From assembly GCA_028023455.1 (NCBI GenBank), contig JAQFVV010000021.1, positions 4,490,853 through 4,554,852 on the forward strand: 64,000 nt of DNA, given 5' to 3'. This DNA comes from Epiperipatus broadwayi (lineage: Eukaryota > Onychophora > Udeonychophora > Euonychophora > Peripatidae). Shown in pieces: positions 47,701 to 58,995 of the stretch (position 1 is its first letter; each line of letters begins with the position of its first letter). The position numbers were made by a program, and so were the translations under genes. The notes under the pieces are model-generated. The model saw only the letters and a list, made by a program, of their open reading frames with translations, was not told the origin of the DNA and did not search any database.

Positions 47701-49160
47701 TAGAGTAATAGATATAAAATGTCAATATAAAATGGGCACCTTCTTCATACTGAAATAGTTGGAGAAAGTCATTCCCTGAATAGTATCATATAGATGATTT
47801 TAAACTCACTTACTTGAATGCTTATAAATGAATGAACAGATGCAGAAAATTACAAAGCCTATAAATGGCTGGAAATGAATATCTGTAGTGTCTAATTGAA
47901 CATTTTCACACTGGTGCAATGACAGCCTATAGGTTCTTGGTGAAAATGAATATGGATTTGAATGAATCATTGTTGGAAAGATAATAAAGATGATTAATAT
48001 TGAGTTTCTAAGCCATATCTGATTATAGAACTGTGCCCTTCCAGTATGAAGTGCACATGACATTACAGGTGATCATTGAAATGATTATATAAAGGCAGTT
48101 CATGGGCAAAAGTATACTAAGAATTTATTGGATTACATTTGTTATTCACTATAAGAATGAGTCATGCAGTGAACTGCAGAACATGAGCTGTTAATTGAGA
48201 ACTGATAATCAGAAGATAATCAAAAATTCACACTTGTACAAAATTTGTTTGTATTAATTTTTCCCTTTTTTTTTTTCTGTACAAAATCACTTTATATCAT
48301 ACTTATTTACGTTTAATAAATTTATTGAAAAAAAAAAAAATGTTGAAAGTGTTTATGATCCTATAAAAAGATATGTCTTTGAATAGCCCTTGCGAAACCT
48401 CTCCAATAGTTATAAAAATATAGTCATTAAGCTTCCTGAATGATTGAGAATTGAAGCAAGATTTTAATCTTTGATTCATCTGCTATTTAAGAATAGCTAA
48501 TACCCGTTTACTGACCAATATTGAATGCTTAGCAGTATTGGCTATAAGATATCTAGACCAAAAAAAAATTATTTTGAAAGCATTTTCCAAGTTTATTCAG
48601 CCAAACTCATAGACATGTTGGGCAGTCATACGTTTGCTCTTGAGAAGCACAATTCCACTTGTTTTTTTTTCTGAAGCACTTTAGTTTAGTAATAGTTATA
48701 ATTCAAGTTAATGGTTTTTTATTATACAGTATATAAAAAGTACTAATTTTAATATGCTATTTTTACTATTGTCTTTGTCTTTTTAATAGTAAACTTTTTT
48801 TGAAAAAATAAAGTGTTTTATATATTTGCATTTGGGTTAATTTGTTCTTTTATTATTTTCTTAACAAAAATAACTCTTTTTAATAATTCTTTGTAAATTG
48901 TTCCATTATGTTTATGATTTGTGTTATTAAATTTCCCATTCTAATGTTAAAATATCTCGTTTTTAATTGCTCTTTCAAATGAATGAAGGCATTTTTTTTT
49001 TACCTAACGAAATTAAAGACCTCGTTTCTTTACATTTCTATTGAATTGATTTAAAGTTCTTAAGTGCTTATTATATTATCTGATAGTTTATTTTGAGATT
49101 TTGTTGTTTTTGTTTTTTTATGTTGGTAAATTTTAATTATATATACAGTATATATATAAT
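47701..49160. other. Intergenic DNA
   Basis: No gene or recurring repeat seen; A/T runs near 48265 and 48328. Confidence 0.5.
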
Positions 49161-49164
49161 TTCA

Positions 49165-50640
49165 TCATCATCATCATTATCATATTCGATCATTACCGAT
49201 CCATTGCAAGTCAAAAGTTCAAGTTTAATCCAGTTATTCCATCCATCATTTATCTTCTCCAAACACATCAGCCAACTTCTTTATTTCATCCATCCATTTC
49301 ACTTTTTCTATATCTTTTACAATTACTTGGGGTCCAATTTAAAACAAAAACTATTCATTACTATCATCTCTTCTAGCAATATGTCCAGCCCAGCTTCATT
49401 TCAGTTTCATAATTCTTTCAATGATGTCAGTAGCACCTGTTTGTTCTCTTCCCCGTGCATTTCTTTTTCAATCTCTTCTTATTACTCCTAATATGCATCT
49501 CTCCATATTTTGTCGATTGGCATGAAATCTTAATATTTGTTCTTCTGTTAAGCGGCCAGGTCTCAGATCCATAAATAACAAACAGTAAAATACATCTATT
49601 AAAGACTTTTTTCAGACACAGGTTTATTTTTTATTAACATTAAGTTGTATTCTACGAATAATTTCATTTATTATGTTCCCATATGTGTTAATATTTTGAC
49701 CAAGATATTGATAATTATTTCTTCTAATTCAGGCAAAACTCTCCATACAGTAGTACCACTCAGTGCAAGCCAGAGTAATCAATGAATGCAAAAAGTTTTT
49801 TGCATAAAATTCCTATCTAAAATCATCAACTTTCTTGCATCCATTGATTACTCTGGCTTGCACTGAGTGGCACTACTGTATAGAGAGTTTTGTGGCTGTT
49901 TTAATAGCTTGAGCAAGCATAAGAAATGGTGATCACGTGATGTTTAATGGTTTAATACTTCTTTTAATTTATGGTTATCAATTTTTATTTTCCTTTTCTG
50001 AGAAAATCTATTGAGCAATACTTCAGTCTTTTTTAACATTCATCTTTAATTCTACTTTTTTATTTTCATTTGATAACTCCTACCATATTTTCTGCAGCTA
50101 TAAAGCATAATCTGCAAAGACAATTACATCTTCTGCCAAATCTAGATAACCTTAAATATCATCCATTTACTTTTATTCTCTTAACTTCACATTCCAATCC
50201 ACAAAATACCTCTTGTAAAACTGCAGTATAAAGTTGTGTAGAACCATACTCTCAAACACCTTTCTTAATGTTAATTTATGTAGCAACCATACTCTCAAAC
50301 ACATTTCTTAATGTTAATTTATGTAGCATAATCATATAATTTAATCATAGCTGTTGCATTTTGATAAATAGTCTTCAGAATATGATAAAATCCTTGGTCT
50401 ATATCTTGATGATCCAATGTTTTAATTATTGTAGAAATGCTTATAGATTCAAATGCCTTTTTGTAATCTACAAATCCTAAGCATAATGGCAATTCATATT
50501 CATTCGACCTTTTTTATAACCTCTCACACTTGGATATAATTCATTGTGCTAAAACCACTTTTAAACCCTACTTTTTCTTATGATTGGTTAGAATCTAAAA
50601 TCTGCCCTAGATGACTTATAATTATCTTTAAAGATTTTGT
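49165..50640 (-). pseudogene. RTE-like LINE reverse transcriptase, degenerate and split
   Basis: On the minus strand, from 50640 downward, the RT palm relic (KVGFKSGFST, then VELKMNVKKTEVLLNRFSQK) is interrupted at 49961 by a foldback insertion. It resumes at 49733 with the YLGQNIN block, MERCILGVIRRD, LKWSWAGHIARRDD and WMDEIKKLAD. Many stops and shifts. It ends in a run of TCATCATCATC at 49165, i.e. (GAT)n as the 3' tail. Same family as 23403-24226. Confidence 0.8.
49734..49961. repeat. Family-A foldback nested in the RTE relic
   Basis: Begins AGGCAAAACTCTCCATACAG and ends GATGTTTAATGGTTTAA. Inner arms CACTCAGTGCAAGCCAGAG / CTCTGGCTTGCACTGAGTG are exact inverses. The flanking RTE coding sequence is duplicated as roughly GAATTAGAAGAAATA / AAATTAAAAGAAGTA (minus strand), a degraded target duplication of up to 15 bp. 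Confidence 0.8.
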
Positions 50641-50683
50641 ACAGAACTGATAAAAAACCAATATCTTTTTTTATCACTTTTCT

Positions 50684-51110
50684 TAAATACAAACATCACA
50701 TGGTCACAATTCTTTATGCCTACACAAGCTATTTACACAGAGCTAAACTTTTCTTACAGTAGTGCCACTCAGTGCAAAACAGAGTAATCAATGGATGAAG
50801 GAAGGTTATTAACTGCATAAAATCCCTATTTAGTGCCTACTCATCCAATATCCCCAGACTAGTTTCTAGCTTGTGGCTTTCATCACTGAAGAGCCTTATA
50901 TCTGAGAGCACTGCACCTAGATCTTAGGAGATGCAGTGTTCTCAGACCCATTGCTCCTCACTGATGAAAGCTACAAGTTAGAAGTCTGTGGACATTGGAT
51001 GAGTAGGCACTAGATAGGAATTTTATGCACAAATCTTCCTGCATCCATTGATCACTCTGGCTTGCACTGAGTGGCCTACTGTATGGAGAGTTTAGCCTCT
51101 GTCTTTCTTA
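50684..51110. repeat. Family-A foldback, long form
   Basis: Left: ACATCACATGGTCACAATTC, GTGCCACTCAGTGC, CTTCATCACTGAAGAGCC. Right: inverse order with CTCCTCACTGATGAAAGC and CTTGCACTGAGTGGCCTACT. Arms of about 180 bp meet around AGATCTTAGGAGATGC. It appears to be a head-to-head dimer of the single-arm form. Confidence 0.8.
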
Positions 51111-51569
51111 AATACCAATATTACCACTACATTCTTCCTATCATCTAACACTATTAATTGTTTAGACATTAAGGATATAACTTTGCAAATACTGCCTATT
51201 GAATGTTTTTTTATAATGTGCTCACATTTTTTTATTGGCTTAAATGATGATAGAGACAACACTGCTTTAATACTATGTAATTTGTATGGGAATTGACAGG
51301 AAGACTATAAAATATTTATTTTTTTAAATATAAGATTTTGAAAAATGTTCAAGAAAAAAAGGAACAGAAGAAATATAAAGATGACAGGAAAAAAGAGGAG
51401 AGACTTTTTCATTCTTTTGCTTAGGTTTTTTTTTGACAAAACTGAAGAATATGAAGACAGAATATTGGAATTAATGAACAGCTTTTATTAAAGTAATATA
51501 AGAGAAGGAAAAAAATATGTCATTGCATTTATAATATTTAATTTGAGGTTATAAATAAAAAGAAAGTAT
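51111..51569. other. Intergenic DNA
   Basis: Nothing recognised; possibly further RTE decay at the start. Confidence 0.4.
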
Positions 51570-51945
51570 TAAACAAGTAAAACTCTCCATACAGTAGTTT
51601 TACCCTGTGCCAACCAGATTAATCAATGGATGCCAGAAGGCTTGTGCATAAAATCCCATCTAGTGCCTACTCATCCAATATCTTCATCAGTGAGGAGCCT
51701 TGGATCTGAGAGCACTGCACCTAGATCTTAGGATCTAATGCAACCCTCCAGCAGTCACCTTTTAACTCTACTTAACTACAAAAACTATGAGAATGAAATT
51801 GAAAACAATATTTTTAATCTAAGCTCAATAGCTTATATAGTCATATGGGTCTGAACTCAGTTCAGCACCCATACATTTTGGTGTCTTTGGATCTTTAACA
51901 ACCATAGCCACCACTATCCTATTAGGCAGGATTGGTGATCATGTG
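51570..51945 (+). repeat. Dispersed repeat family A, long single-arm form
   Basis: AAACTCTCCATACAGTAG, CTTCATCAGTGAGGAGCC, CACTGCACCTAGATCTTAGG and CTCTACTTAACTACAAAAAC follow the order of 16671-16970, then GTGTCTTTGGATC and CTATTAGGCAGG as at 26.2 kb. Confidence 0.75.
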
Positions 51946-52519
51946 AAGAAGAAAGTAATGAAAAGGTAAAAGTTGGTGGTTTGATTTAGGGTTGCAGAAA
52001 ATGGAAATGTTGTTTAAATTAATTAATAGGGCTTCTGGGCACATATACAGTATATAAAAGCATCTGACTTTATTTCTGCATATGACCTAATAACTTTCAA
52101 AATAAAAATTGTCATTAATCAGTGACTTGCAATTACATTTTAAGTTATGCAGAACGTCTTTAATGCATATATAATTGATGGATATTAAAATTTGATAATC
52201 TATTTGCTCAGATTAGAGACAGAGAGTCGTTATATTCCTACTGGAAAAATCCTGAATGAGTTCTGGAATGACATTTGAACCAGATGAGTGTAAGAGCTTG
52301 CAAATTATTTTAATTAAGAAAACCCTAGTTTACAATATTTTTGCTGGGAAATCTTAGTGAATTAATATTCTTACTTGATTAAAACAAAAAACAACAGCAT
52401 GTATTCATTTAAAAACAGACATAAAACTTTTTTTAAATATAGTCATCCAGCTATTTATTCAGCCAATGTTTGGGTTTCTTGGTATTCTATAATAAGGAGT
52501 AAAACAAAGACAGGAAAAT
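51946..52519. other. Intergenic DNA
   Basis: No gene seen. Confidence 0.5.
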
Positions 52520-52715
52520 ATTCAAATACTCATCACATGACTTCTTCTGTGAAATGTATTAGAAAGATATTCAAATACTCATCACATGACTTCTTCTGTG
52601 AAATGTATTAGAAAGATATTCAAATACTCATCACACGACTTCTTCTGTGAAATGTATTAGAAAGATATTCAAATACTCATCACATGACTTCTTCTGTGAA
52701 ATGTATTAGAAAGAC
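52520..52715 (+). repeat. Minisatellite: 49-bp unit, four copies
   Basis: The unit begins ATTCAAATACTCATCACATG and ends TTAGAAAGAT. Four contiguous copies fill 196 bp with only about two substitutions in total (an A-to-C... CACACGAC variant in copy 3 and the last base of copy 4). 49 is not a multiple of 3, so frames do not persist; non-coding. Confidence 0.95.
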
Positions 52716-53591
52716 CTTTGCCCTGCAATACATATTTAAAGGCTGTTTTACTTTTTATCTATGTATATTAGTAAGAAGCTGATATTTGGGGTGTTATAGT
52801 CACCAATGTACACCATTATTTATTCAACCCCCCATCTGCTCATTTGGTTTTTATTAATGTGAATCATGACAAATGCTAGTCCAATTTTATACTTGCTTGT
52901 GTTTCCTGATAAACTGTAAATTTAAAGTTCTATATTCTGTAACACTTTTATGAACTAAACTACAACATATAATAGTTAATAGCATATATCTAACATCAGC
53001 TTTGTAATAAGTTCTGCTCATATTGATGTCAAAATTTTGTGCTTGAACAGGATTACTATCACTATCAACAATCCATAGAAGATCATCATCAGAAACTATG
53101 GTTTCAGCAATCATAGATCTAGAACACTTTCTTCACGAACTCTCTGCAGTTAGTCTATCCCTTCAAAAAGGCTGAGCAGATTTAAATTAATTCCAGATCA
53201 TAATTTAATGGTGTCTATCCATGTTCGATTGTATCTTTTCTTTTTCAAGAACATTGGGTAATTTAAAAAATTAAATTTCTTCAGATCATCATTTATTTAA
53301 CAGATGTGGACAAACAATTGTAACTTTTTTCATAACTTTCTTCAATAAAATTTCCCTCAAATTCAGTTTTTATATATTTCTTTATTGGAAAGTTTTTGTA
53401 TCTATTTTATTCTCTATAATTTTTTGGTAGCATGTTTTTTTTTCAAATGCCAACTGTTTTTTCACTAAAGGATTTGCTACTATAAAATATACTACTAAAT
53501 AAACATGTTTCCAGTGCATTTTATATGGTTTGCAATATGTGATATTTGTTTTGTCAAATTCTACCATTAATTTATGATTAAAAGCATTAAA
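52716..53591. other. Intergenic DNA
   Basis: No gene seen. Confidence 0.5.
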
Positions 53592-53895
53592 TACCACCAC
53601 TATCACCATCATCATCATCATCATCATCATCGTCATCATTATTATTATTATTATTGTTGTTGTTGGTATTGTTGGTGTTGTTGGTGGCAGTGGCAGTGGT
53701 AGCGGCAGTAGCAGTAGTGGCAGCAGCAGCAGTAGTAGTGGCGGTGGTATAGTTGTTGTTGTGGCTGTTGCTGTTGCTTCTGTTGCTTCTACTGCTGCTG
53801 CTGTTGTTGTTATTATTATTATTACTATTACTGCTACTACTACTACTATTGCTGCTGATGCAACTTCTGCTGCAACTACTACTATTACTATTCCA
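53592..53895. repeat. Compound trinucleotide microsatellite, about 300 bp
   Basis: Successive blocks in triplet register: (ATC)n, (ATT)n, (GTT)n, mixed GTG/GCA/AGT/AGC, then GTT/GCT/TCT, (TTA)n, (CTA/CTG)n and ACT. Homopolymeric frames (Leu, Ala/Val/Thr; Met on the reverse strand) are consequences of the repeat and not proteins. Confidence 0.95.
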
Positions 53896-54639
53896 CTACC
53901 TGCTTTTGCTATTTTATTATTTAAAAAAAAATCATCTCAATATTAGCAAACATGTCATACTATTTTATGCATTTTATGCTACACACACATACACACACAT
54001 ATATATATATACCCTTTTTTATAGGTAATATAATAGTAAAAAGATGTATTGATAATTAAATAAGTGGGGTTATAAAAAACATGAGTATGGCAAGAAGTAT
54101 TACATTAACTTTTATGTATTTTATCATGAAATGATATGGGAAGTTATGTCACTTTTGTATACTTTCATATACCATAGGACTTATTTAGTTTACTTTCAAT
54201 ATTTGTATGAGAAGAAGTAATTTGTTCTGTTTACTTTAATTCTGAGGCATTTATCATAAGTTTGAGTAATCAACAAACACTAGATAATAAAACTATATCC
54301 AAACCACCAGTCCAATTATTGACTTTTGACTTTCTTCAGCAAGGATTATTGAATTCATACCTCACATATAGCACCCAGCTTTAGGTTTGTTTATATCACC
54401 TATGATATGAAAATAGCATGGCCACCTTATTTCGATTGATTAATTCAGCTTCCAACAGGTGTCTCTGTAGTAGAGTCAATAGACTGAAGTATTGCTACTA
54501 GTGCAGTTTGTTAATATTGAAACTAATCGATTTATGAGGCATTGCTTGTTTGTTGTTTTTTATGACCATTATTAATAATAAAATATATTTTGTTGTTTGA
54601 TTTAAATTTAAATTATTATCAAAAAAATAAAAAGAGAAG
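53896..54639. other. Intergenic DNA
   Basis: A (CA)n-(TA)n tract near 53984-54010; otherwise nothing recognised. Confidence 0.5.
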
Positions 54640-54900
54640 GGTAATGATCGATCATCATTATTAATCTGCAGAATGGGCTCTCCCAAGTTTAATCCAATTT
54701 TTCCAATCCATAGGGTTTTTTTTACAGTGCACCAACAAATTTTATTATTTTATCCATCCATCTCATATATGATCTCATTCTAAGTATTACAATCACTTTG
54801 TATCCAATTTAAGAATTAATTTTAAACTTGCCTCTTGCCCAACTATGGCATTGCAATCATATATTTGTGCAATTACATTTTCATCTTTTAATGACACATA
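54640..54900 (-). pseudogene. RTE-like LINE, 3'-terminal fragment
   Basis: Minus-strand translation resembles the WIDEI-x-K-x-AG and GLDLERL tail block of 23403-24226, with stops. It ends at an AATGATGATCGATCA-like tail. Heavily decayed. Confidence 0.5.
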
Positions 54901-55208
54901 CAGAAATTCTAGCTAAAATATTTTACCCCCCCCCCACTTTTTTTTTTTAGACATTGCAAACTCTTTTTGAATTTTGTATTCATTGTCTTTTTATCTTTTT
55001 TCTTTCAAAGTTAGAATTTCCATACTCTTTTATAGGTGTAACATATGATGATGATAAGTTTTAATCATTAATTTTTATTAAATTATATCAATGATTACGT
55101 TTCCATTATTTTATTTAACAAATGCCAAATGATATTTCAATGTAAGTCATTTGAAATTTTAATATATTATAACAATGAAATAAGCAGTTTAGTTTTACTT
55201 CACTTATG
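54901..55208. other. Intergenic DNA
   Basis: A C10 run followed by T10 near 54925-54950. No gene. Confidence 0.5.
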
Positions 55209-55537
55209 ATTTGTAATCTATATATTGCGCTTGAAAGGCATGTCCATGAGGCTATATTAAAAGTTTATAATTGTTTAGTGCTTTCGGGAACTTCGAGTCC
55301 CCATATTCAGGGCTTATAATAATAATGTTTGTTGTTAGCTTCACCATTTTGAAAAAATGGGTGGCCTAGGTGATTTGCATATATTTGCATACATTTCTGT
55401 TAGGCAAGCTAACAACAAAAATTATTATTATAAGCTATGAATATGGAACATGAAGTTCCTGAAAGCGCTAAGCAATTATAAACTTTTAATATAGTTTCAC
55501 GGATATGTGTTTCAAGCACAATATATAGATTATAACA
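55209..55537. repeat. Foldback family G, complete 329-bp element
   Basis: Arms of about 140 bp: left TTGTAATCTATATATTG...CTTGAAAGGCATGTCC, TAGTGCTTTCGGGAACTTC; right GAAGTTCCTGAAAGCGCTA, GGATATGTGTTTCAAGCAC, ATATATAGATTATAA. A further inner pair, TGTTGTTAGCTT / AAGCTAACAACA, flanks an unpaired centre of about 80 bp. No coding capacity. Confidence 0.8.
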
Positions 55538-56050
55538 ATGAAAGTATCTATGAATGTGGACCTTTTATGTACCCATCATTAAGATTTATTTTGTTTGTGG
55601 TTATATTGTAGACTATTTTCATTATTAATTCAAACTGTCAAATGTTTTTGGGATCAGGGGATCCCAAGATCGATTCTGGCTCTCACAGTTTTGGTGCTCA
55701 ATGACTTATTGAACAATAAAATCATAAGCATTTTTATTTTTTAGAGATGCGAAATTTTCAACTGCTGTTTATATTTTAACATCTCACTCATGACCTCAAC
55801 CAATCACGAATCAAATGAAAAATGATACCAATTTCATTCGTGGTTTGAATTATTTAATAGGAAAGCAAATACAGAAATGACATTTATAATATTTAATGTA
55901 TTACTTGATTTTTAATAAATAACTCATGTCATAGACAAAATTAGAATCTGCTTTGCAATTTGGGTGATTATATGAGTGCGATGCTTACATAAATTTAATA
56001 TGAGATTAAGTAATTCTAATGAGGTAGCTAGGTTCACAAAGATCAATTTT
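55538..56050. other. Intergenic DNA
   Basis: No gene seen; a B-box-like GATCGATTCTGG near 55670 is too isolated to call a SINE. Confidence 0.45.
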
Positions 56051-56055
56051 ATTAA

Positions 56056-56613
56056 GATTATCTGAATGTTGACTACTCTGATAAATTTGTTAAAAATATT
56101 TTATTTAATAATAATAGTATTTGTAATACTGTAAGGATAAAGAAAAAATGTGATTTTATTTCTTTGCTTTTTAAATTGTCTTCTTATAGAATTATATGTA
56201 AAAATAGAAATTTGTTTGAAAATAAGAAAATTTCTTGGAAAAGGAGTATTACTGTGAATAATTTATTAAATAATACACAGGAAATTTTTGATAGGAAGAC
56301 TATTCCTGAAATAGTGTATATTATCCCTTATTTTTGTGAAAAGTTATATATAGGTCAAAGCAGTTTGAGCTTAAATGAAAGAATAAAGGTACATAAAAGT
56401 AGGGTTAGAAATAAATATCTCAATTCTGTTTTATATATTCATGAAAAAGATACAGGTCACATTATTACATTTGATGGGGCTAAGATTGTCCTCTTTGAAA
56501 GAAATGAAATAAAAAAAAGAATTAAAAGCTCTTTATTATTAAAAATTTATGATTCTGCAGCAATGAACTTATTTAAAAGTTCTTTTAATATTAAGGATGT
56601 GGGGGGGGTATAA
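56056..56613 (+). pseudogene. Penelope-like element, C-terminal GIY-YIG endonuclease relic
   Basis: Open from 56056 (no ATG until 56164) to 56613. Numbering from the Met at 56164, the GIY-YIG module spans about 50-135: VYIIP (Tyr52), LYIGQSS (Tyr62-Ile-Gly64), ERIKVHK (Arg73, His77), then YIHEKDTGHIITFDGAKIV (His93, His99). This order is that of the endonuclease joined to Penelope-type reverse transcriptases. The helix that normally holds the catalytic Glu reads RIKSSLLLKI, with Ser123 where the Glu is expected. No RT is found upstream, so this is a 5'-truncated, probably inactive fragment. A free-standing endonuclease gene is less likely. Confidence 0.75.
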
Positions 56614-56811
56614 GTGGAATTGTGGGTAATATTTATTATAAATTTATTATCTTGTAGCCCTTTACACTTAAAAAGTCTGCTTGTAGTCAATGAAACCATT
56701 GGTTGTAATTTAGAGTTTTATTTTCTTTGGCTACTCTGTTCCAGTTGAATTTGGGGTAATTTTGATTAGTTTATTGATTAGTTTAGCTTTAAGCTTTTAA
56801 TATATATATAT

Positions 56812-57065
56812 ATAATTATAAGGGGCTTGAGCTCAGATTTTCAAACTCCCCACCACTATCCAATCTATCTTGTATATCTGATACACATGACCACATACAT
56901 ATGAAAAAGATAAATGATCTCCAATATATGTATTTCATGCTGAACCGACATGTGGTCATGGATATCAGTTGTATAAGATGGATTGGATAGCTGTGGGAAT
57001 TTGAAGATTGAGTTCAAGTCCATTATAATTATGTTAAGTTTAGTATAGATAATATAAATGTATTT
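56812..57065. repeat. Foldback family B, short internally deleted copy
   Basis: The left arm (AGGGGCTTGAGCTCAGATTT, CTGATACACATGACCACATA, CATGCTGAACCGACATG) fuses directly to the end of the right arm (TGTGGTCATGGATATCAGTT, then GAGTTCAAGTCCATTATAA, TTTAGTATAGATAATAT). The whole centre is deleted. Confidence 0.8.
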
Positions 57066-57385
57066 AAATATTATCTACATCAAGTAAAAAGATAAATTAT
57101 TCTCTAAATAATCCACTTTTAATCAAAGACTTTTTCAGATTAATCAAATATGGAGATGAGAATTTTATTGCCTTTCCATTCTTGTTTTACTATATAACTA
57201 AGAATAACTAAATACTCATTTGTTGATCAATTTGAATAAATGGGTGCAGCTATCTAAAAAAAATGTAAGCCTGTTTTTAGCCTAAAAAAATCTGAATTAT
57301 TTCTGGCTTAGATTTAAATCCCAAGTCATAAATATCACAGAAACACTGTACTACAAGGTTTTTTTCCCCTTTCTTCCAAATATAT
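57066..57385. other. Intergenic DNA
   Basis: Nothing recognised. Confidence 0.5.
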
Positions 57386-57393
57386 ACATATAT

Positions 57394-57700
57394 CAGGAGT
57401 CCCCAACCCTATGCCCACGGACACCATGGCCCCTTCAGACCATTTTACGTGTGCCTGCCGCTATCCGAACACTATAAAAAATTATTTATCTGATACAAAT
57501 CAATTTAATTTTTAAGATTTCTTATAAATTATTGTATTATATTGTAATCAAATTGTAGGGCATACTACACTTTTACAGCGTAAAAGATTCTATCATTAAC
57601 AATATCCAACTATAAATTTACATTGAAAAAATAAATGGTGCCCGCCACTTGGCCGGTATATGGAATGTGCTCTTAAGTGCAAAAAGGTTGGGGATCGCTG
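57394..57700. mobile_element. hAT-type MITE, second copy
   Basis: Starts CAGGAGTCCCCAACCCTATG and ends GGTTGGGGATCGCTG. It matches the element at 10931-11330 along most of its length (CATTTTACGTGTGCC, CCGCTATCCGAACAC, GAATGTGCTCTTAAGTGC) with an internal deletion of nearly 100 bp. Flanks ACATATAT (57386-57393) and ACGTATAT (57701-57708) form an 8-bp target duplication with one mismatch. Confidence 0.9.
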
Positions 57701-57708
57701 ACGTATAT

Positions 57709-58425
57709 AAATTAGTCAAAAATACATAATTGTTGAAGCACATTATTTTTTAATACCACATGCTTGTAGTTTTTATTTAACACTTTCATTACTAAGTTAA
57801 TTTGTTTTAAATATAATAATATATTTATTTATTTAGAAATAAATTTATTTTAAAAATTTTTTAATTGTTATGTTAAGCAAACTTTCATCAAAAGTTTTTT
57901 TAAAAAAAGCTATTATTATTTTTTTAATTATGAAATTTTTATGCCCTAATAATTACATTTTATATATTAACCAAACTCTTTTAAATTTACATCTAAATGA
58001 ACATTTTTTAAAACGTAAATATTTTATGCTTAAACAGTGATTAAAAATAGTAAAATTCTAAATATTTAAAAATCATTTAACTTGGAATTTTTAACTCAAA
58101 TATAATTTTTCCTCTTCGTTTAATTAATCACTTCTAAATATAATAAAATATTTAACTTTTCAAATTTATACTTAAAAGACTTGAAATATATAGTGTATAC
58201 TCTTTTTCATTTAATATATATATATTAAAAATATTACTTTTAAGAATTTTTATATTTACATAAATAATTTTTTCAGAAAAATAATGAAAAATAAAGGGGG
58301 AGGGGGTTAAATTATATTAATTGAAGTATCAAAATAAATCAATAATAAACAAAAAGGTTTATATATAAATTATCGAGCAGTAATTAATAAATAAAATATA
58401 ACTGAATTTTTTATTAATATTCATA
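57709..58425. other. Very AT-rich intergenic DNA
   Basis: Nothing recognised. Confidence 0.5.
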
Positions 58426-58995
58426 TAGTAAATAGAGGGATTAAACTTAAGATTTTCAGTCCATTTATACTTCATTCTATCTCAAACAGCCAAAACACGT
58501 GACAATTTACATGTGAAAAAGATAAATAATCTCCAATATACATATTTCATGCAGAAACAACATTCATCAATTGGTCCAGACCTTAATCTCACACCCATAT
58601 ATACAATCAGTACTCAGTTTAGATTAAGCTAGCAATTTCTTAAACTTTAATAAACAGGCTTCAATCTTCTCATCAATTCAACCACCCATTTCATTGAAAA
58701 ATCAACTGTGAAATGCTCAAGGCCTTTGGTGGATTTGATATTGCAATCATGTCCATGTAGACATTACATCAGGCCCATCCATTAATGTTTAAGAAATCGC
58801 AATCTTAATATACATCAAGCACTGATTGTATATATGTGTGGAAAATTATGATTTGATTCAACTGATGAGTGCTGGTTTTGTATGAAATACATATATTGGA
58901 AATACTTTATCTTTTTCACATGTGTGTGGTCATGTGTTTCAGTTATATGAGATGGAACAAAGGATGAATAGATTGAAAATCCTAAGTTCAAATCC
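58426..58995. repeat. Foldback family B, full-length diverged copy
   Basis: Left AAATAGAGGGATTAAACTTA, then CTCAAACAGCCAAAACACGTG; right GATGAGTGCTGGTTTTGTATG, GTGTGTGGTCATGTGTTTC, ending AAGTTCAAATCCCTCTATTT. The exact AAATAGAGGGATT / AATCCCTCTATTT ends mark its limits. Confidence 0.82.

Noticed and set aside
52520-52715. Possible CRISPR-like array of four repeats
   Set aside because: Units are directly contiguous with no variable spacers, in a eukaryotic transposon-rich context; a minisatellite.
53753-54028. 91-codon frame rich in leucine, plus Ala/Val/Thr-rich and Met-rich frames nearby
   Set aside because: Direct translation of the trinucleotide microsatellite; no non-repetitive coding part.
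55640-55720. GATCGATTCTGG and neighbouring sequence resembling a tRNA B box
   Set aside because: No A box, anticodon arm or SINE tail in register; too short to call.
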